NCBI GenBank assembly: GCA_047638695.1
Contig: JBLINY010000007.1
Span: 12,053-76,052, forward strand
Source of the DNA: JAHECQ01 sp047638695
GTDB lineage: Bacteria > Actinomycetota > Acidimicrobiia > Acidimicrobiales > SZUA-35
Length of the DNA: 64,000 bases
Direction: 5' to 3'
The position numbers were made by a program, and so were the translations under genes. Positions 45,018-54,908 of this stretch are shown piece by piece. Position 1 is the stretch's first letter, and each line of letters begins with the position of its first letter. The notes below the pieces were generated by a model that was not told where the DNA came from, did no database searches, and was given only the letters and a program-made list of their open reading frames with translations.

Positions 45018-45102
45018 AGCAACCATCTTCGGAGAAGATGTTCGAACTTCCTAAGCTCAGGAAGCTGCCCTAGCCTCAGCCAGCTGCTCTAGGCTCAGGA
45101 AG

Positions 45103-45453
45103 GTGGCCCCACGCCGAACGCTCGCCTTCACCCTGGCGGTGCTCACGCTTGCGTCGGCTTGCATCGGCGGCGACGATGAACCATCGAACGCCGAGCTACT
45201 GGCCGAGATCGAAGGTCGCCTCCTGACCCCGGCCGAAATCGCCGAACGCGAAGAAAGAGCCGATGTGCTGTGCGGGCTCGACGATGACGTCCTCATCAAG
45301 ATCTGGGAGCAACTCGAAACGACGCAACTCGAATTCCAAGACTTTGTGTTCGGGCGCCATTGCCAGGAACGCAACCAGCTCTACGCCGACGCCACCGGCC
45401 GCTTTCGATTTGAGGGCGACGTCACCACCACCACCACCATCACCCGCGGCTAG
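45103..45453 (+). CDS. small lipoprotein, unknown function
   Basis: 116 residues starting at GTG 45103, with a signal ending in the lipobox LASAC. The mature protein is acidic and ends in a Thr-rich tail (DVTTTTTITRG). A central LCGLDDDVLIKIWEQLETT segment and a further Cys are present. It is divergent from recA, whose LexA box lies about 90 bp away, so damage control of this gene is possible but unproven. Confidence 0.6.
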   Translation: MAPRRTLAFTLAVLTLASACIGGDDEPSNAELLAEIEGRLLTPAEIAEREERADVLCGLDDDVLIKIWEQLETTQLEFQDFVFGRHCQERNQLYADATGRFRFEGDVTTTTTITRG

Positions 45454-45464
45454 GCCCTCGTTGG

Positions 45465-46370
45465 TCAGTTGCGAAAGGGAGCCGCAACCTCGGCCAGGAA
45501 CTGGTCGAGCAGCTCGTCTTGGCGAGCGCCACCACCAAGTGTGAAGTCAGGGATGATCACTTCGTCCACTCCTGCTTCGACGTAGGCGGCCATCTGCTCC
45601 TGCAGCTGCGCTGGCGTACCGATGAGTGACGGACGCTCGACACCGCGGTCGACGAGCTTCTTTGCCGCTGCCTCAGTTTCGCAGAGGAAGAGCAAAGCTA
45701 CAGACGAGCGCTGAATCTCCGCCGGATCTCGATCGAGGCGTTCGCAATGAGCGTCGAGGACCTCGCTCTTCTGAGCGATGATCTCCGGCGTCGACCACAC
45801 ATTCCACTCGTCGGCGTACTGCGCCACCATACGGAGCGTCTTCTTCTCGCCTCCGCCACCCAACAGGATCGGCAATGGACCGACCGGCTTTGGCGCCAGG
45901 GGCGCGTTAGTGAACTGATAGTGCTGACCTTGGAGATCGGCCCGCTCCCCATCACGGAGCGCAAGTAGCACCTGCAACGACTCTTCGAGCTTCTCGAAAC
46001 GATCGGTGAACGAGCCAAACTCGAGCCCGTAAGCAAGGTGCTCATTTTCCTGCCAACCCGACCCAAGTCCGAGAACAACGCGCCCGCCGGAGATGTGATC
46101 GGCGGTTACCGCCTGCTTAGCCAGGACGGCCGGGTTCCGATAGGTGTTGCCACATACGAGCGGCCCCAGCCGGACTCGCTCAGTGGCTTGCGCCCATGCC
46201 GACAGCACGGCCCAGGCCTCGTGGATCGGACCACTGTCGTCGCCCATGAAGGGCATGAAGTGATCGGCAAACCAAAGACCATCCCAGCCGGTTTCTTCGG
46301 CCCGCACACCGGTGCGAAGAATCTCTGACCATTCATGTCCGTTGCCAACCCAGAAAGCGAAGCGCATCAC
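45465..46370 (-). CDS. LLM-class flavin-dependent (probably F420) oxidoreductase
   Basis: Luciferase-like monooxygenase-fold protein of 301 residues. MMRFAFWVGNGHEWSEIL, WDGLWFADHFMPF and VLGLGSGWQENEHLAYG are typical of actinobacterial F420-dependent enzymes (TIGR-type LLM F420). It shares a 50-bp divergent gap with the TOMM cluster, so a shared promoter region is possible. Nothing else ties it to peptide modification. Confidence 0.85.
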   Translation of the reverse strand: MMRFAFWVGNGHEWSEILRTGVRAEETGWDGLWFADHFMPFMGDDSGPIHEAWAVLSAWAQATERVRLGPLVCGNTYRNPAVLAKQAVTADHISGGRVVLGLGSGWQENEHLAYGLEFGSFTDRFEKLEESLQVLLALRDGERADLQGQHYQFTNAPLAPKPVGPLPILLGGGGEKKTLRMVAQYADEWNVWSTPEIIAQKSEVLDAHCERLDRDPAEIQRSSVALLFLCETEAAAKKLVDRGVERPSLIGTPAQLQEQMAAYVEAGVDEVIIPDFTLGGGARQDELLDQFLAEVAAPFRN

Positions 46371-46420
46371 CGGAGACTACTGGCTGCGAACCCCGCGGTC
46401 GCACGTGCGAGACTCAGCCA

Positions 46421-47179
46421 GTGAGCCTCGCCTGGTCAATGGAGTGGACGATCGTTGGCGATCGGCAGCCGGTCCTGACCGCTGGCCCCGACGTCCGATT
46501 CGAACTTGTCGGCCTCGACCCGGTCGCCATCGCAACGGCCCGCGGCTGGGAGGCTGGCCAAGAGATCGATGCGTTCTTAGGGGGCAGCGTCGGCGAACTA
46601 CGCGACCTTTTGGTGGGTGTCGGCGCCATTCGGCCCCGGATTGCCGGTCTCACCGCGGTGGCCCTCGTGGCCGACGGCGCTGTCGGCGACCTGGTGGCCG
46701 CGCTGAATGCCCGAGGAACAACCGTCGTACACGCCAAGGCCGACCCGAGGTCAGAAAGAATCACAACGGAGCTGACGCTCGTTGTCCGAAGGGGCCCGTC
46801 GTGGCCCACCGGTGGCCCCGGGGTGCACCTCGGCATCGATCTCTCGCATCACCACACTTTGGTACTTGGCCCACTGGTGGTACCTGGCGTCACTTCGTGT
46901 TTGGACTGTCTCGAGCGTCACATCGAACGACGCTGGGGCTCCGATGACGCGCCGGCTGAGCCGGCCATGCTGCGTTGGTCATCGTTGGTCGCTGAACTGG
47001 TCACGATCCAGCTCGAACTGATAGGCCGCGGCCGGTCGCCGCTCGTCAACGCGACGGCCAGTTGGAATCTGTCGACGGCCGAGTCGGAACGCCACGACCT
47101 TTTGCGAGCCCCCGATTGCGGCGGCCCATGCCGTGCCCCATCGGTGGACAAAATCCACCTACCATGGCTCCAGCCATGA
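46421..47179 (+). CDS. TOMM leader-peptide-binding / SagC-like protein
   Basis: 252 residues resembling the ThiF-like SagC/'ocin' partner that presents the precursor peptide to a YcaO cyclodehydratase. The diagnostic element is a zinc tetrathiolate formed by CLDC (Cys160, Cys163) and CGGPC (Cys233, Cys237), with the helix LVAELVTIQLELIG between them. An N-terminal winged-helix-like region is expected. It starts at GTG 46421. Its TGA overlaps the next ATG as ATGA, coupling it to the poly-Cys protein. Function is inferred from family and neighbours. Confidence 0.75.
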   Translation: MSLAWSMEWTIVGDRQPVLTAGPDVRFELVGLDPVAIATARGWEAGQEIDAFLGGSVGELRDLLVGVGAIRPRIAGLTAVALVADGAVGDLVAALNARGTTVVHAKADPRSERITTELTLVVRRGPSWPTGGPGVHLGIDLSHHHTLVLGPLVVPGVTSCLDCLERHIERRWGSDDAPAEPAMLRWSSLVAELVTIQLELIGRGRSPLVNATASWNLSTAESERHDLLRAPDCGGPCRAPSVDKIHLPWLQP

Positions 47180-47901
47180 GCGCACTTAAGCCGCTCGAGA
47201 CCCGCTACGACGTCAGCGGTGAGGGCCCCTTGACGGTCGCAACGCCTTCCTGCTGCTGCTGTTGCTGCTGTCTCGGCACCGCCACAGGTGTGATTACCTT
47301 CTCGGCTCGTCAGGTAAGCAACGAACAAAACCTGCATAAGGGCCACTGGCTGGGAGCGCTCATCGCTGCCTTGGCGTTTCCCTTGGCGATCGGGCCCATG
47401 ATCGCGTTTTACAACGTCGCGCCGAGCAGCGATGTGGGTGACGTCTTGCTGTGGGCCGTCGGGTTCTGTGTGGCCGTCGGCGTCTACGCGGCCGGCCACC
47501 ACATTGCTGGCAGCCCCAACACGGCGAAGGCCTTTGCCGTTCCAACAAAGCTCTTGATCGTCGCCGCGGTGGCAGTCGTGGTCGAATTCTTCGCCGTCCT
47601 GTTCACCCTCGCCATCGGGGAGCTTGCCATCGTGCCGCTCTTGGTTTGGCTAGCGGTGAAGGCTGCCGACAGCGTGTCGCCACGCGCCAAGAACGATTCA
47701 ATCGACCTTGCTCCCTACATCCCAGCCGTTGGTTTCGGGGGCCCGGGCCCGCCGATGCCCGGCGCACAAGTGCAGCAACAACCGCCGCCCCACGCGCCAC
47801 CGGCACCTCCGAGCGCCCTTCAGACTCCGCCGGCCGTTCCCCAGGCCCCGCCACAGCTTCGCAACGATCAATTGCCGCCGGACTTCCCCGGTTCGACCTG
47901 A
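47176..47901 (+). CDS. poly-cysteine membrane protein, candidate TOMM substrate
   Basis: 241 residues. After a 25-residue leader-like segment (MSALKPLETRYDVSGEGPL...) comes a run of seven Cys at residues 26-32, then LGTATGVIT. This resembles the Cys-rich core of streptolysin-S-type precursors, which also have a Cys run followed by ATG-like residues. Unlike those short peptides, the chain continues into three or four transmembrane helices (WLGALIAALAFPLAIG, VLLWAVGFCVAVGVY, LLIVAAVAVVVEFFAVLF, LAIVPLLVWLAV). It ends in a Pro-rich cytoplasmic or external tail. It is encoded between the SagC-like and YcaO genes. The mixed TGC/TGT codons argue against simple repeat slippage. No family recognised. 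Confidence 0.75.
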   Translation: MSALKPLETRYDVSGEGPLTVATPSCCCCCCCLGTATGVITFSARQVSNEQNLHKGHWLGALIAALAFPLAIGPMIAFYNVAPSSDVGDVLLWAVGFCVAVGVYAAGHHIAGSPNTAKAFAVPTKLLIVAAVAVVVEFFAVLFTLAIGELAIVPLLVWLAVKAADSVSPRAKNDSIDLAPYIPAVGFGGPGPPMPGAQVQQQPPPHAPPAPPSALQTPPAVPQAPPQLRNDQLPPDFPGST

Positions 47902-47911
47902 TCGGTCCCCT

Positions 47912-49173
47912 CTGAACGCCTCCGTCCAGCTGAAACGAGCCACCGGTCATCGCCATGGAATCGTCGCCCGCCCCCAGCGCATTCCGCTGGGTGCAGCCGA
48001 TCCAACGGCTGTGTTCCACGCCACCGTCGCTGACGATGGCGGCACCGCTCGAACACAGAGCGCGCCGGCCGAACGCCTGCGCGGCGCAGGTGGCGGAGTT
48101 GGCCGAACACCGGAACAAGCCGACCTTGCAGCGACAGCTCAAGCGCTCGAGCGTTACGCGGCCAGCATTGTCGAGCTCGAGATGCGCACGGCTGCATCAC
48201 TAGAGGCCCATGCCGCGACCGTCCTCAACCTCGACCAGTGGACGCTCCATTCAGACTCGCAGCGCTCCAACCCAACCTTCCCCGACTCCGAGGCCTACCC
48301 CGATGCCCCCCGTTATGCCGCGGCGCGCTCGACCATCGACAACGAGATCGTTTGGGTGCCGGCCGGGCTCGTTGCCCTTCGACGCGACTACGGCACGTTG
48401 GCGACCTCGTCGGGTCTAGCAGCCGACTTCTCACTGGTGAAGGCGCTCCTACGGGCCGTTCAGGAGCTGGTTGAACGGGACGCCTACGTGACCTCCTGGT
48501 TGCACGGCATTGCTCCGCCGCAAATCATCACCCCGAGGCTCAACGATGAAGTGGCGCCGCTAGGCGGTTCTCTCCGAGTACTCGACCTTACGCCGACGTA
48601 CAGCCCGCACCCGGTCGCATGCGTTGCCGGTTCACTTCTCCTCCGCGGCCGACGTCGGAATTCATTGGGGCTCGCCTGCCGGGCTGACTGGGATGACGCA
48701 GTTGAGAAGGCCTACCTCGAGTTCGTTCAGGGCTCGATGTTCGTCGGGCACCAACTGGCTCGCTTCCCCGGACTCGAACAGCTCGCTCCCACCACGTGCA
48801 CCGGATTCGACGAACACGCGGTGTTCTGGACCGTCCACGATCTCCGCAGGCAAGACCTCCCGCTGCATCAAGGAGTAGTCAAAGAGCGTCGCCACCCGGA
48901 CCTCAGCCGGTCGACGTCGCCCAGGAGCTCGAGCAGCTCACGACGGCCCTGTCCGATGCCGCGATTCACACGTTCTACCGGCTACTGCCAGCGGCTGGGC
49001 TCGACCAGATCGGTCTTCGGGTGGTCCGGGCGCTTTCACCCGACCTCGTACCTCTCCATCACGACCACAACTGGCCGTTCTTGGGAGGCACATCGTCTGA
49101 TCTGGGGCGACGCTATCCAAACGCCGTCAGTCTCACCGGGTTCCCGAGCCCCTACCCGCACGCCCTCGGATGA
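47912..49173 (+). pseudogene. YcaO cyclodehydratase, split by a frameshift near 48900
   Basis: YcaO-domain protein that would convert Cys/Ser/Thr to azolines. The first part has ALERYAASI and, later, VKALLRAVQELVERDAYVTSWLHG, both YcaO ATP-site segments. The usual first Glu of ExxER is Gln (AQALERY). From about 48895-48905 the homologous sequence moves to another frame (VDVAQELEQLTTALSDA...). It ends FPSPYPHALG, the PxPxP C-terminus of cyclodehydratases. It has no ATG or GTG near the upstream stop; CTG 47912 or GTG 48011 are candidates. The end overlaps sagB as ATGA. It is either a real lesion, a sequencing error, or recoded. Confidence 0.7.
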
Positions 49174-49901
49174 CCGACTCTCGTGGGTTTCATCGTTTCG
49201 TCGAGAGCTCGAAGCTCACGGCACTGAACATCGACGGCTTCATCGCCCAATCAAAGCGGTTCGACACCGACGAGACCTCGCTCTCGATCTTCGATCAGCC
49301 TGGCCCTGACCAGGCCTTGCCGGCAGTCGAGGATCGTTTTCAGCAGGTGCTCGAGGCTCACGCCAGTATGCGCGTGTTCAACGATCGTCCCATCCCCACT
49401 CGTTCGTTGGCAGAAGTCTTCGCTGCCGCCGGTGTCGGGGCTGCGAATCGCCCGTTGGTACCGTCGGCAGGCGGCCTTGATCCACTCGCCATCTATGCCG
49501 TTGTCCGTCGTGGCGAGGGCGACCTCGACGCAAAGGTGGTTCGTTACGTTCACCGAGAACATCGAGTGGCGGTCGTCGGCGAAGCCCCCGCCGTCGACGA
49601 GTGCCGCCGCATCTTCAACCTCGATTGCAACGGCACGCCGGCCGTGCTTCTCGTCGTCCTCGCTGACCCCACGCCCACGCTCGCGAAGTACGGCGAACGA
49701 GGAGGACGCTTCTTGCTGCAACAGTCAGGACATGCACTTCAGAACGTTGGCCTACGCCTAGCCCAGAGCCAGCACCGACGGCGGGGCGCCACCATGCACG
49801 GCTATCTCGTTGGCGGCGTGCTGGACGAGGTCCGCGAAACACTCGGGGTCGCACACACCCGTGCGATCTACTTGGGGTGCCACGCCATCGGCGTTACCTA
49901 G
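49170..49901 (+). CDS. SagB-type FMN dehydrogenase
   Basis: Nitroreductase-fold protein of 243 residues like SagB, which oxidises azolines to azoles in TOMM pathways. ASMRVFNDRPIPTRSLAEVFAAA and PSAGGLDPLAIYAVVRR resemble the FMN-binding start. KYGERGGRFLLQQSGHALQNVGL is close to the SagB signature. The chain ends LGCHAIG. It starts at ATG 49170 inside the YcaO stop (ATGA). The frame is intact. Confidence 0.82.
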   Translation: MTDSRGFHRFVESSKLTALNIDGFIAQSKRFDTDETSLSIFDQPGPDQALPAVEDRFQQVLEAHASMRVFNDRPIPTRSLAEVFAAAGVGAANRPLVPSAGGLDPLAIYAVVRRGEGDLDAKVVRYVHREHRVAVVGEAPAVDECRRIFNLDCNGTPAVLLVVLADPTPTLAKYGERGGRFLLQQSGHALQNVGLRLAQSQHRRRGATMHGYLVGGVLDEVRETLGVAHTRAIYLGCHAIGVT

Positions 49902-49995
49902 CGGCGAGCTCAAAGAAGCGATCGGCTAGGCCTGGCGTGCACTTCATCGGTAGTTTTGGACTAAACGGTCCTGTCCCGGGGGCCGAAGATCGGGC

Positions 49996-52900
49996 GTGGT
50001 GGAGTTCCAGCTACTCGGACCTCTCAGGGTCAGCGAAGGCGGTCACAACATAGATGCCGGAGGGGCGAAGCAGCAGCGCGTGCTGGCTGCTTTGCTGATG
50101 GCCCGCGGTTCAGTTGTATCAACCGATCGCCTCGTCGACCTGGTGTGGGGAGATTCGGCGCCTTCAAAGCCGAACCTAACCCTGCGATCGTACATCTCGC
50201 ATCTCCGGCGAGTGCTCGAACCCGGACGAGGGGCAGGCGACCGGGCCCGAATGCTCGTCACCCAAGCGCCCGGGTACGCCCTCCAGATCGAGGCGGTCCA
50301 GGTCGACGTCGTGCGCTTCGAGCTGGCGTGCGACCAGGCGCGGGATGATCTCGACCGGGGACGGCTGGCCGACGCCCTTCAAAATGTTGGCCAGGGCCTT
50401 GTTCTGTGGCGCAGCGATCAGGTCGGCGACGGAACACTCGACTCGGACGACCCTGACGTCATCCGGCTAGCCAGCCTGCGCGCTTCAGCGCTCGAACTCG
50501 AACTCGAACTCGAACTGCTGTTGCAATTGGGCCGCAACAGCGAGGCGATTCCGTCGCTTGAAGCTTGGCTGGCCGCCGATCCACTTCGCGAAGGGCTACG
50601 AGGCCTCTTAATGTTGGCCCTCTACCGGTCCGGCCGAAAAGCTGACGCACTGTCCAGCTACAAGGTGGCCCGAGATGTCAGCGTCGGGCAGCTCGGTCTC
50701 GATCCAGGCCACGCTCTGCGCGAACTCGAACATCACATCCTCACCGATGACCCATCGTTGGCTTGGGAAGCTCCGCCCAGGCCGACAACCATCGGCTCTG
50801 CCCGTGCCCCCGATCAGCGTGTCATCGAGCCACCGATAGGCCGCGAGAGAATTGCCGAGCTCCTGCGGTCTGCACTTGAACAGGGCATCGGCGGCACAGC
50901 ACGGCTGGCCGCCCTCATTGGTGAACCCGGTATCGGCAAAACCACGTTGCTGAGCCATGTCTCCGTCGTCGCTCGGCAGCTGGGCTACACGGTGGCTCTC
51001 GGCCGTTGCTACGAGACGGGCTACGGGGCAACCCTGCGGCCCTGGGCAACAGTGCTCGAGGAGCTCACCGAGCACTTGAGCACCGAAGAGTTGGATCGGG
51101 CTGTCGCCGGCAGAGCCAGCGTCGTTGGCCACATCGTCCCCTCGATCGCCAGTCGCCTGGGCGCCGAAGTCGATCATTCGCCCGACCAGCACACCGTCTT
51201 CGACGCGGTGACTCAGCTGCTTCGAAGGCTGGCCGACCGGAGTCCGCTGCTTCTGGCCTTCGAAGATCTCCACTGGGCCGACCTCATATCAGTGCAGCTT
51301 CTCAACTTCGTTTTCGCCGAGATGTCGACCAGCCGCATGCTGGTGGCGACGACCTGGCGCGATACCGAGCAACCGCCAGCCGAGATCGTGTCTGGTCTGG
51401 CTGACTTAGCCCGCACTGCTGACGATCTACGCATGGCCATCCCAGGCCTTGCCGTTCACGATGCCGAGATGTTGTACGGCCAACAGTTCGGAGAAGATCT
51501 CGATCCGGCTCTGGCTCGCGCCGTCGTGCAGCAAACGGCAGGCAATCCGCTCTTCTTGAAGGAACTGCTTCGAACGCTGGCCGATACGGGCGAGGTTCGC
51601 ACCACCGACACCATCAGAGATGTCCTGACGCGCCGCATTGACCGCCTCCCACCAGGCTCAGAAGCTGCCCTGACCATCGGTGCGCTCTGCCCAAACGGTT
51701 TCAACGAGCAACTCATCGCGACGGTCACAGCAGTTCCGTTTCGCCCATGCCGTTATCGCCGACACCCTGGCCGGGGGGGTTGTCCAGCCCACGCAGGTCG
51801 CGACTGCACGTGTCTATTGGTGATGCCCTCGAAACGCACAATGTTGCAACCGCAACACTTGCCCATCACTTTCTGCGAGGCGCTCGCGCTGGCAGCGGCC
51901 ATCGAGCCGCCGAGTACTCTCATAGAGCGGCGGGTGAGAGCCTTCGACTTTGGGACTACGCGGCGGCCGACCAACTGCTGGAAGCGGGCCTTGAGCCGCT
52001 CGACCTGGCTGCAGTCGACGACGACGCGCTGAGAGCCGACATGCTTATCGATCTCGTCGGGGTGCGGAAGCACCAGGACTGAGCGGCCGATGCTCAGGCC
52101 GTCGGCCAGCTGGCGTTTGATGTGGCCCATGCCGCAGGCGACGTTGAGCAGATGGCGTGGGCGGCGCTCGTCTACTGCGGATGGAATCGACCAACCGGTC
52201 ACAGGCAAGACGAACAATGGCTGGGCTATTGGAGTCCTCCTGCACCTTCGATAGCAATGTTGAGGCTGTGCGTTGAGAAAGTTCCTGCCGATCACACGCT
52301 GCGTGTCGCTGTACTCACGACCCTGGCGGCCCAGCACTTCGGCGAGTACGAGGACCTGCCTTACTGCAAACAGCTCTACGAAGAGGCTCGGGCAGCGGCC
52401 ACGAACCAAGGTGATCAAACGCTCCTGGCCGCCGTTTCGATCGCAGAGTTCCACCGCTTTCAGCGCACCTGGTCGTTCGAGGAACGCAAGACGAGTCTCG
52501 ATCAGGCTCTTGAGCTTGCGAGATATCACGGCCTTCTCATGCTCGAGATAGCGACCCGCCGTTTTCGAGTCGTCTTGGCCCTTGACGCCGGCGACATGAC
52601 TTGGGCCGCCGATGAAGTTCAAGCCATCGCCGATATCGCCCGCATGTCCCCCGAACCCCTCCACGCGATGCAGGCCGACGTTGCTCGCATAGCGCTCACT
52701 CTGTTGACCGGCCGACTCGACCAAGCTGAGCACGACGTTTCGGCTGCCCTCGAGAAATTCCAGCGATTCGGACCGGCAACGCTCGACCAGCTTGGACTTC
52801 AGTTCGCACTGGTTGCTCGAGAACGCGGCCGTCTCACCGAGGTCGAGGGAATGCTGCGCTGGAAGCTCGAGGGCTACCCCGGACCTGCCTACGCCGGTCC

Positions 52901-53405
52901 GCTCGCCGCCATCCTCACGTCGATGGGTCGGTACGACGAAGCAACGGCGCTCATTGGCCAGTACCGAAAAATAGCGCTCACCTCAGGCGGCGAAGGCGTG
53001 CTGCGATACATCACCCCTGCGTTCTTCGCTGAGGCCGTGGCCGACCTCGGCGATGCCCAACGGGCAGTGTGGCTCTACGACGCGCTGCTCCCGGCCGACC
53101 GTCGGGCCATTTCGATGTTCGCCGGCACGTCGATCTACGGATCTGGTTCGTACTATCTCGGCCGACTGGCGACCGTCCTAGGCAGGTACGAAGTGGCATC
53201 GGAGCATCTGGCCGCCGCTCACGTTCATCATCAGCAAATGGGAGCACTCCCCTACCGGCTTCGCACCCTTTTAGCCGATGTTGAGCTGGCGACAGCTCAG
53301 AAGTTAGACCCGAGCAGCATCCTCGACGAAGCTCGAGCCTTGGCCGAGGACCTTGGCATGCAGTGGCTGGTCGATGCCCTCGTCCGCCGACTCAATCTCG
53401 GTTGA
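49996..53405 (+). pseudogene. SARP/BTAD-type ATPase regulator, broken by two frameshifts and a stop
   Basis: It begins as an AfsR/SARP-like activator: winged helix (VEFQLLGPLRVSEGG ... RLVDLVWGD), BTAD domain, then an AAA/STAND ATPase (Walker A LIGEPGIGKTTLL, LLLAFEDLHWAD). Near 51730 homology moves one frame (FAHAVIADTLAGG), and it moves again at the seven-G run near 51771-51777 (GGLSSPRRSRLHVSIGDALE). It then meets TGA at 52080-52082. TPR-like sequence continues in the same frame to 53405. An intact version would be about 1135 residues. Its place 95 bp after the TOMM genes suggests it once controlled them. Confidence 0.75.
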
Positions 53406-53634
53406 GATGGCCTGGCTGGGACGACGCGCCTACTGCTCAGCACCCGCTACCTACTGCTTGTGCGTTGTTACTCAACATCGATTCAACAATTGCTCAACAC
53501 TGGTCGACCACAATGACGAGCGGAAAGAACGAAGCTCGCCATGACTCGCTGGAGGGAAAGTCGTGGCGAGCTCTTCTTCCGGCGCTCGCCTTCCTTGGCT
53601 GGCGGAGCCGCATCGGCCGTTTGAGGCCACACCT

Positions 53635-54882
53635 TCAGCCAAGAAGGATTCGGCGAAGAAGGTCGAGCAGCGTGATCGAAGAGAACTGGCGGATGCGTTC
53701 ACGATCGCCCGGTAGCTTCGCGGTCGTGGCGATCGTGCCGCTTCCGGCAGCCGACACCGCAAGACACACGGTGCCCGGCGATTGTCCGTCGACGTCATCG
53801 GGGCCAACCACTCCGGTGGCGGCCAGGCCAATGTCAGCACCCATGACCTCGCGGACCGAATCAGCCATGGCCACTGCCGCTTCTTCGCTAACCATTGGCC
53901 CCGGCGGCACTCCCAGAAGGTCCCTTCGAATATCGGCTTGGTAGGCCACGACCCCACCACGGAACACCTCATCGGCACCCGGAATGGCGCAAATGCGCCC
54001 GGCGACATAGCCGCCAGTAACCGATTCGGCCACCGCCACCGTGAGGCCTTGCTCGGCCAAGAGGCGCACCACCACCGACTCCATGTTGTCATCGTCGTAG
54101 GCGAAAACGAGATGCCCGATCAGGGGCTCGAGGACCGCTTCCTCCGCCGCAATGATCTGCGCCGCCGCCGCCTCGTCGGCTGCCTTTGCCGTGATTCGTA
54201 CCTTCAGCCCCTCGACGCCGCTGGCGAGGAAGGCCAAGGTCGGATTGCCGACAGCATCGAGCTCATCAATGCGATCGGCGAGAATCTCTGCCAGGGCCGA
54301 TTCTGAGGTTCCCCAGGTGCGCAGCACCCGGCTCCGAATCACTGCTGGTTCGCCCGACCGGGCGATGAGATCGCTCACGATCGAGCCCGTCACCATTTCT
54401 TTCATCTCGTACGGCACACCGGGGACGGCGTAGATGACCTTTTCCTCGCCCCTCACCATCACCGGACAACGCAGTCCGGGTGCGGTCCCTGGTTGTTGTG
54501 CCAGCGTTGCACAGCCCTCGGGAACCATCGCCTGACGAAGGTTGTTCTCGGGCATGTCGCGGCCCCGACCTCGGAACATTTCGGCGATCCGATCGGCGAT
54601 CGCCTGGTCAAGGACAAGCTCGACACCCAACAGGTCAGCGATGACGTCACGGGTCAGGTCATCTTGCGTCGGGCCAAGACCGCCACAACAGATCACGGCA
54701 TCGCTACGTTCGAGTGCCTGCTCGATGACCGATCGGATGCGATCGGGATTGTCGCCGACCTTGGTCTGATAGTGGGAGTCGAGCCCCGCCATGGCGAGTT
54801 GCTCTCCGATCCACGACGAGTTGGTGTCAACGATCTGCCCCAATAGCAGTTCGGTACCAACAGCAACGACTTCGATCTTCAT
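53635..54882 (-). CDS. cinA: CinA-family protein / nicotinamide-nucleotide amidohydrolase
   Basis: CinA of 415 residues. The MoaB-like (COG1058) domain begins EVVAVGTELLLGQIVDTNSSW and has GGLGPTQDDLTRD. The C-terminal PncC-like deamidase domain has VAVAESVTGGYVAGRI with the catalytic Ser, and later ATGVVGPDDVDGQSPGTV. The start is ATG 54882. In mycobacteria, genes of this block also lie upstream of recA. Confidence 0.92.
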   Translation of the reverse strand: MKIEVVAVGTELLLGQIVDTNSSWIGEQLAMAGLDSHYQTKVGDNPDRIRSVIEQALERSDAVICCGGLGPTQDDLTRDVIADLLGVELVLDQAIADRIAEMFRGRGRDMPENNLRQAMVPEGCATLAQQPGTAPGLRCPVMVRGEEKVIYAVPGVPYEMKEMVTGSIVSDLIARSGEPAVIRSRVLRTWGTSESALAEILADRIDELDAVGNPTLAFLASGVEGLKVRITAKAADEAAAAQIIAAEEAVLEPLIGHLVFAYDDDNMESVVVRLLAEQGLTVAVAESVTGGYVAGRICAIPGADEVFRGGVVAYQADIRRDLLGVPPGPMVSEEAAVAMADSVREVMGADIGLAATGVVGPDDVDGQSPGTVCLAVSAAGSGTIATTAKLPGDRERIRQFSSITLLDLLRRILLG

Positions 54883-54908
54883 CGCAATGCCCTTCTTGTT
54901 TCGTTTCG

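Noticed and set aside
52080..52082. In-frame TGA in the SARP gene as a second selenocysteine
   Set aside because: The position is not a redox site, no SECIS-like stem with a proper loop was apparent, and the same gene has two frameshifts.
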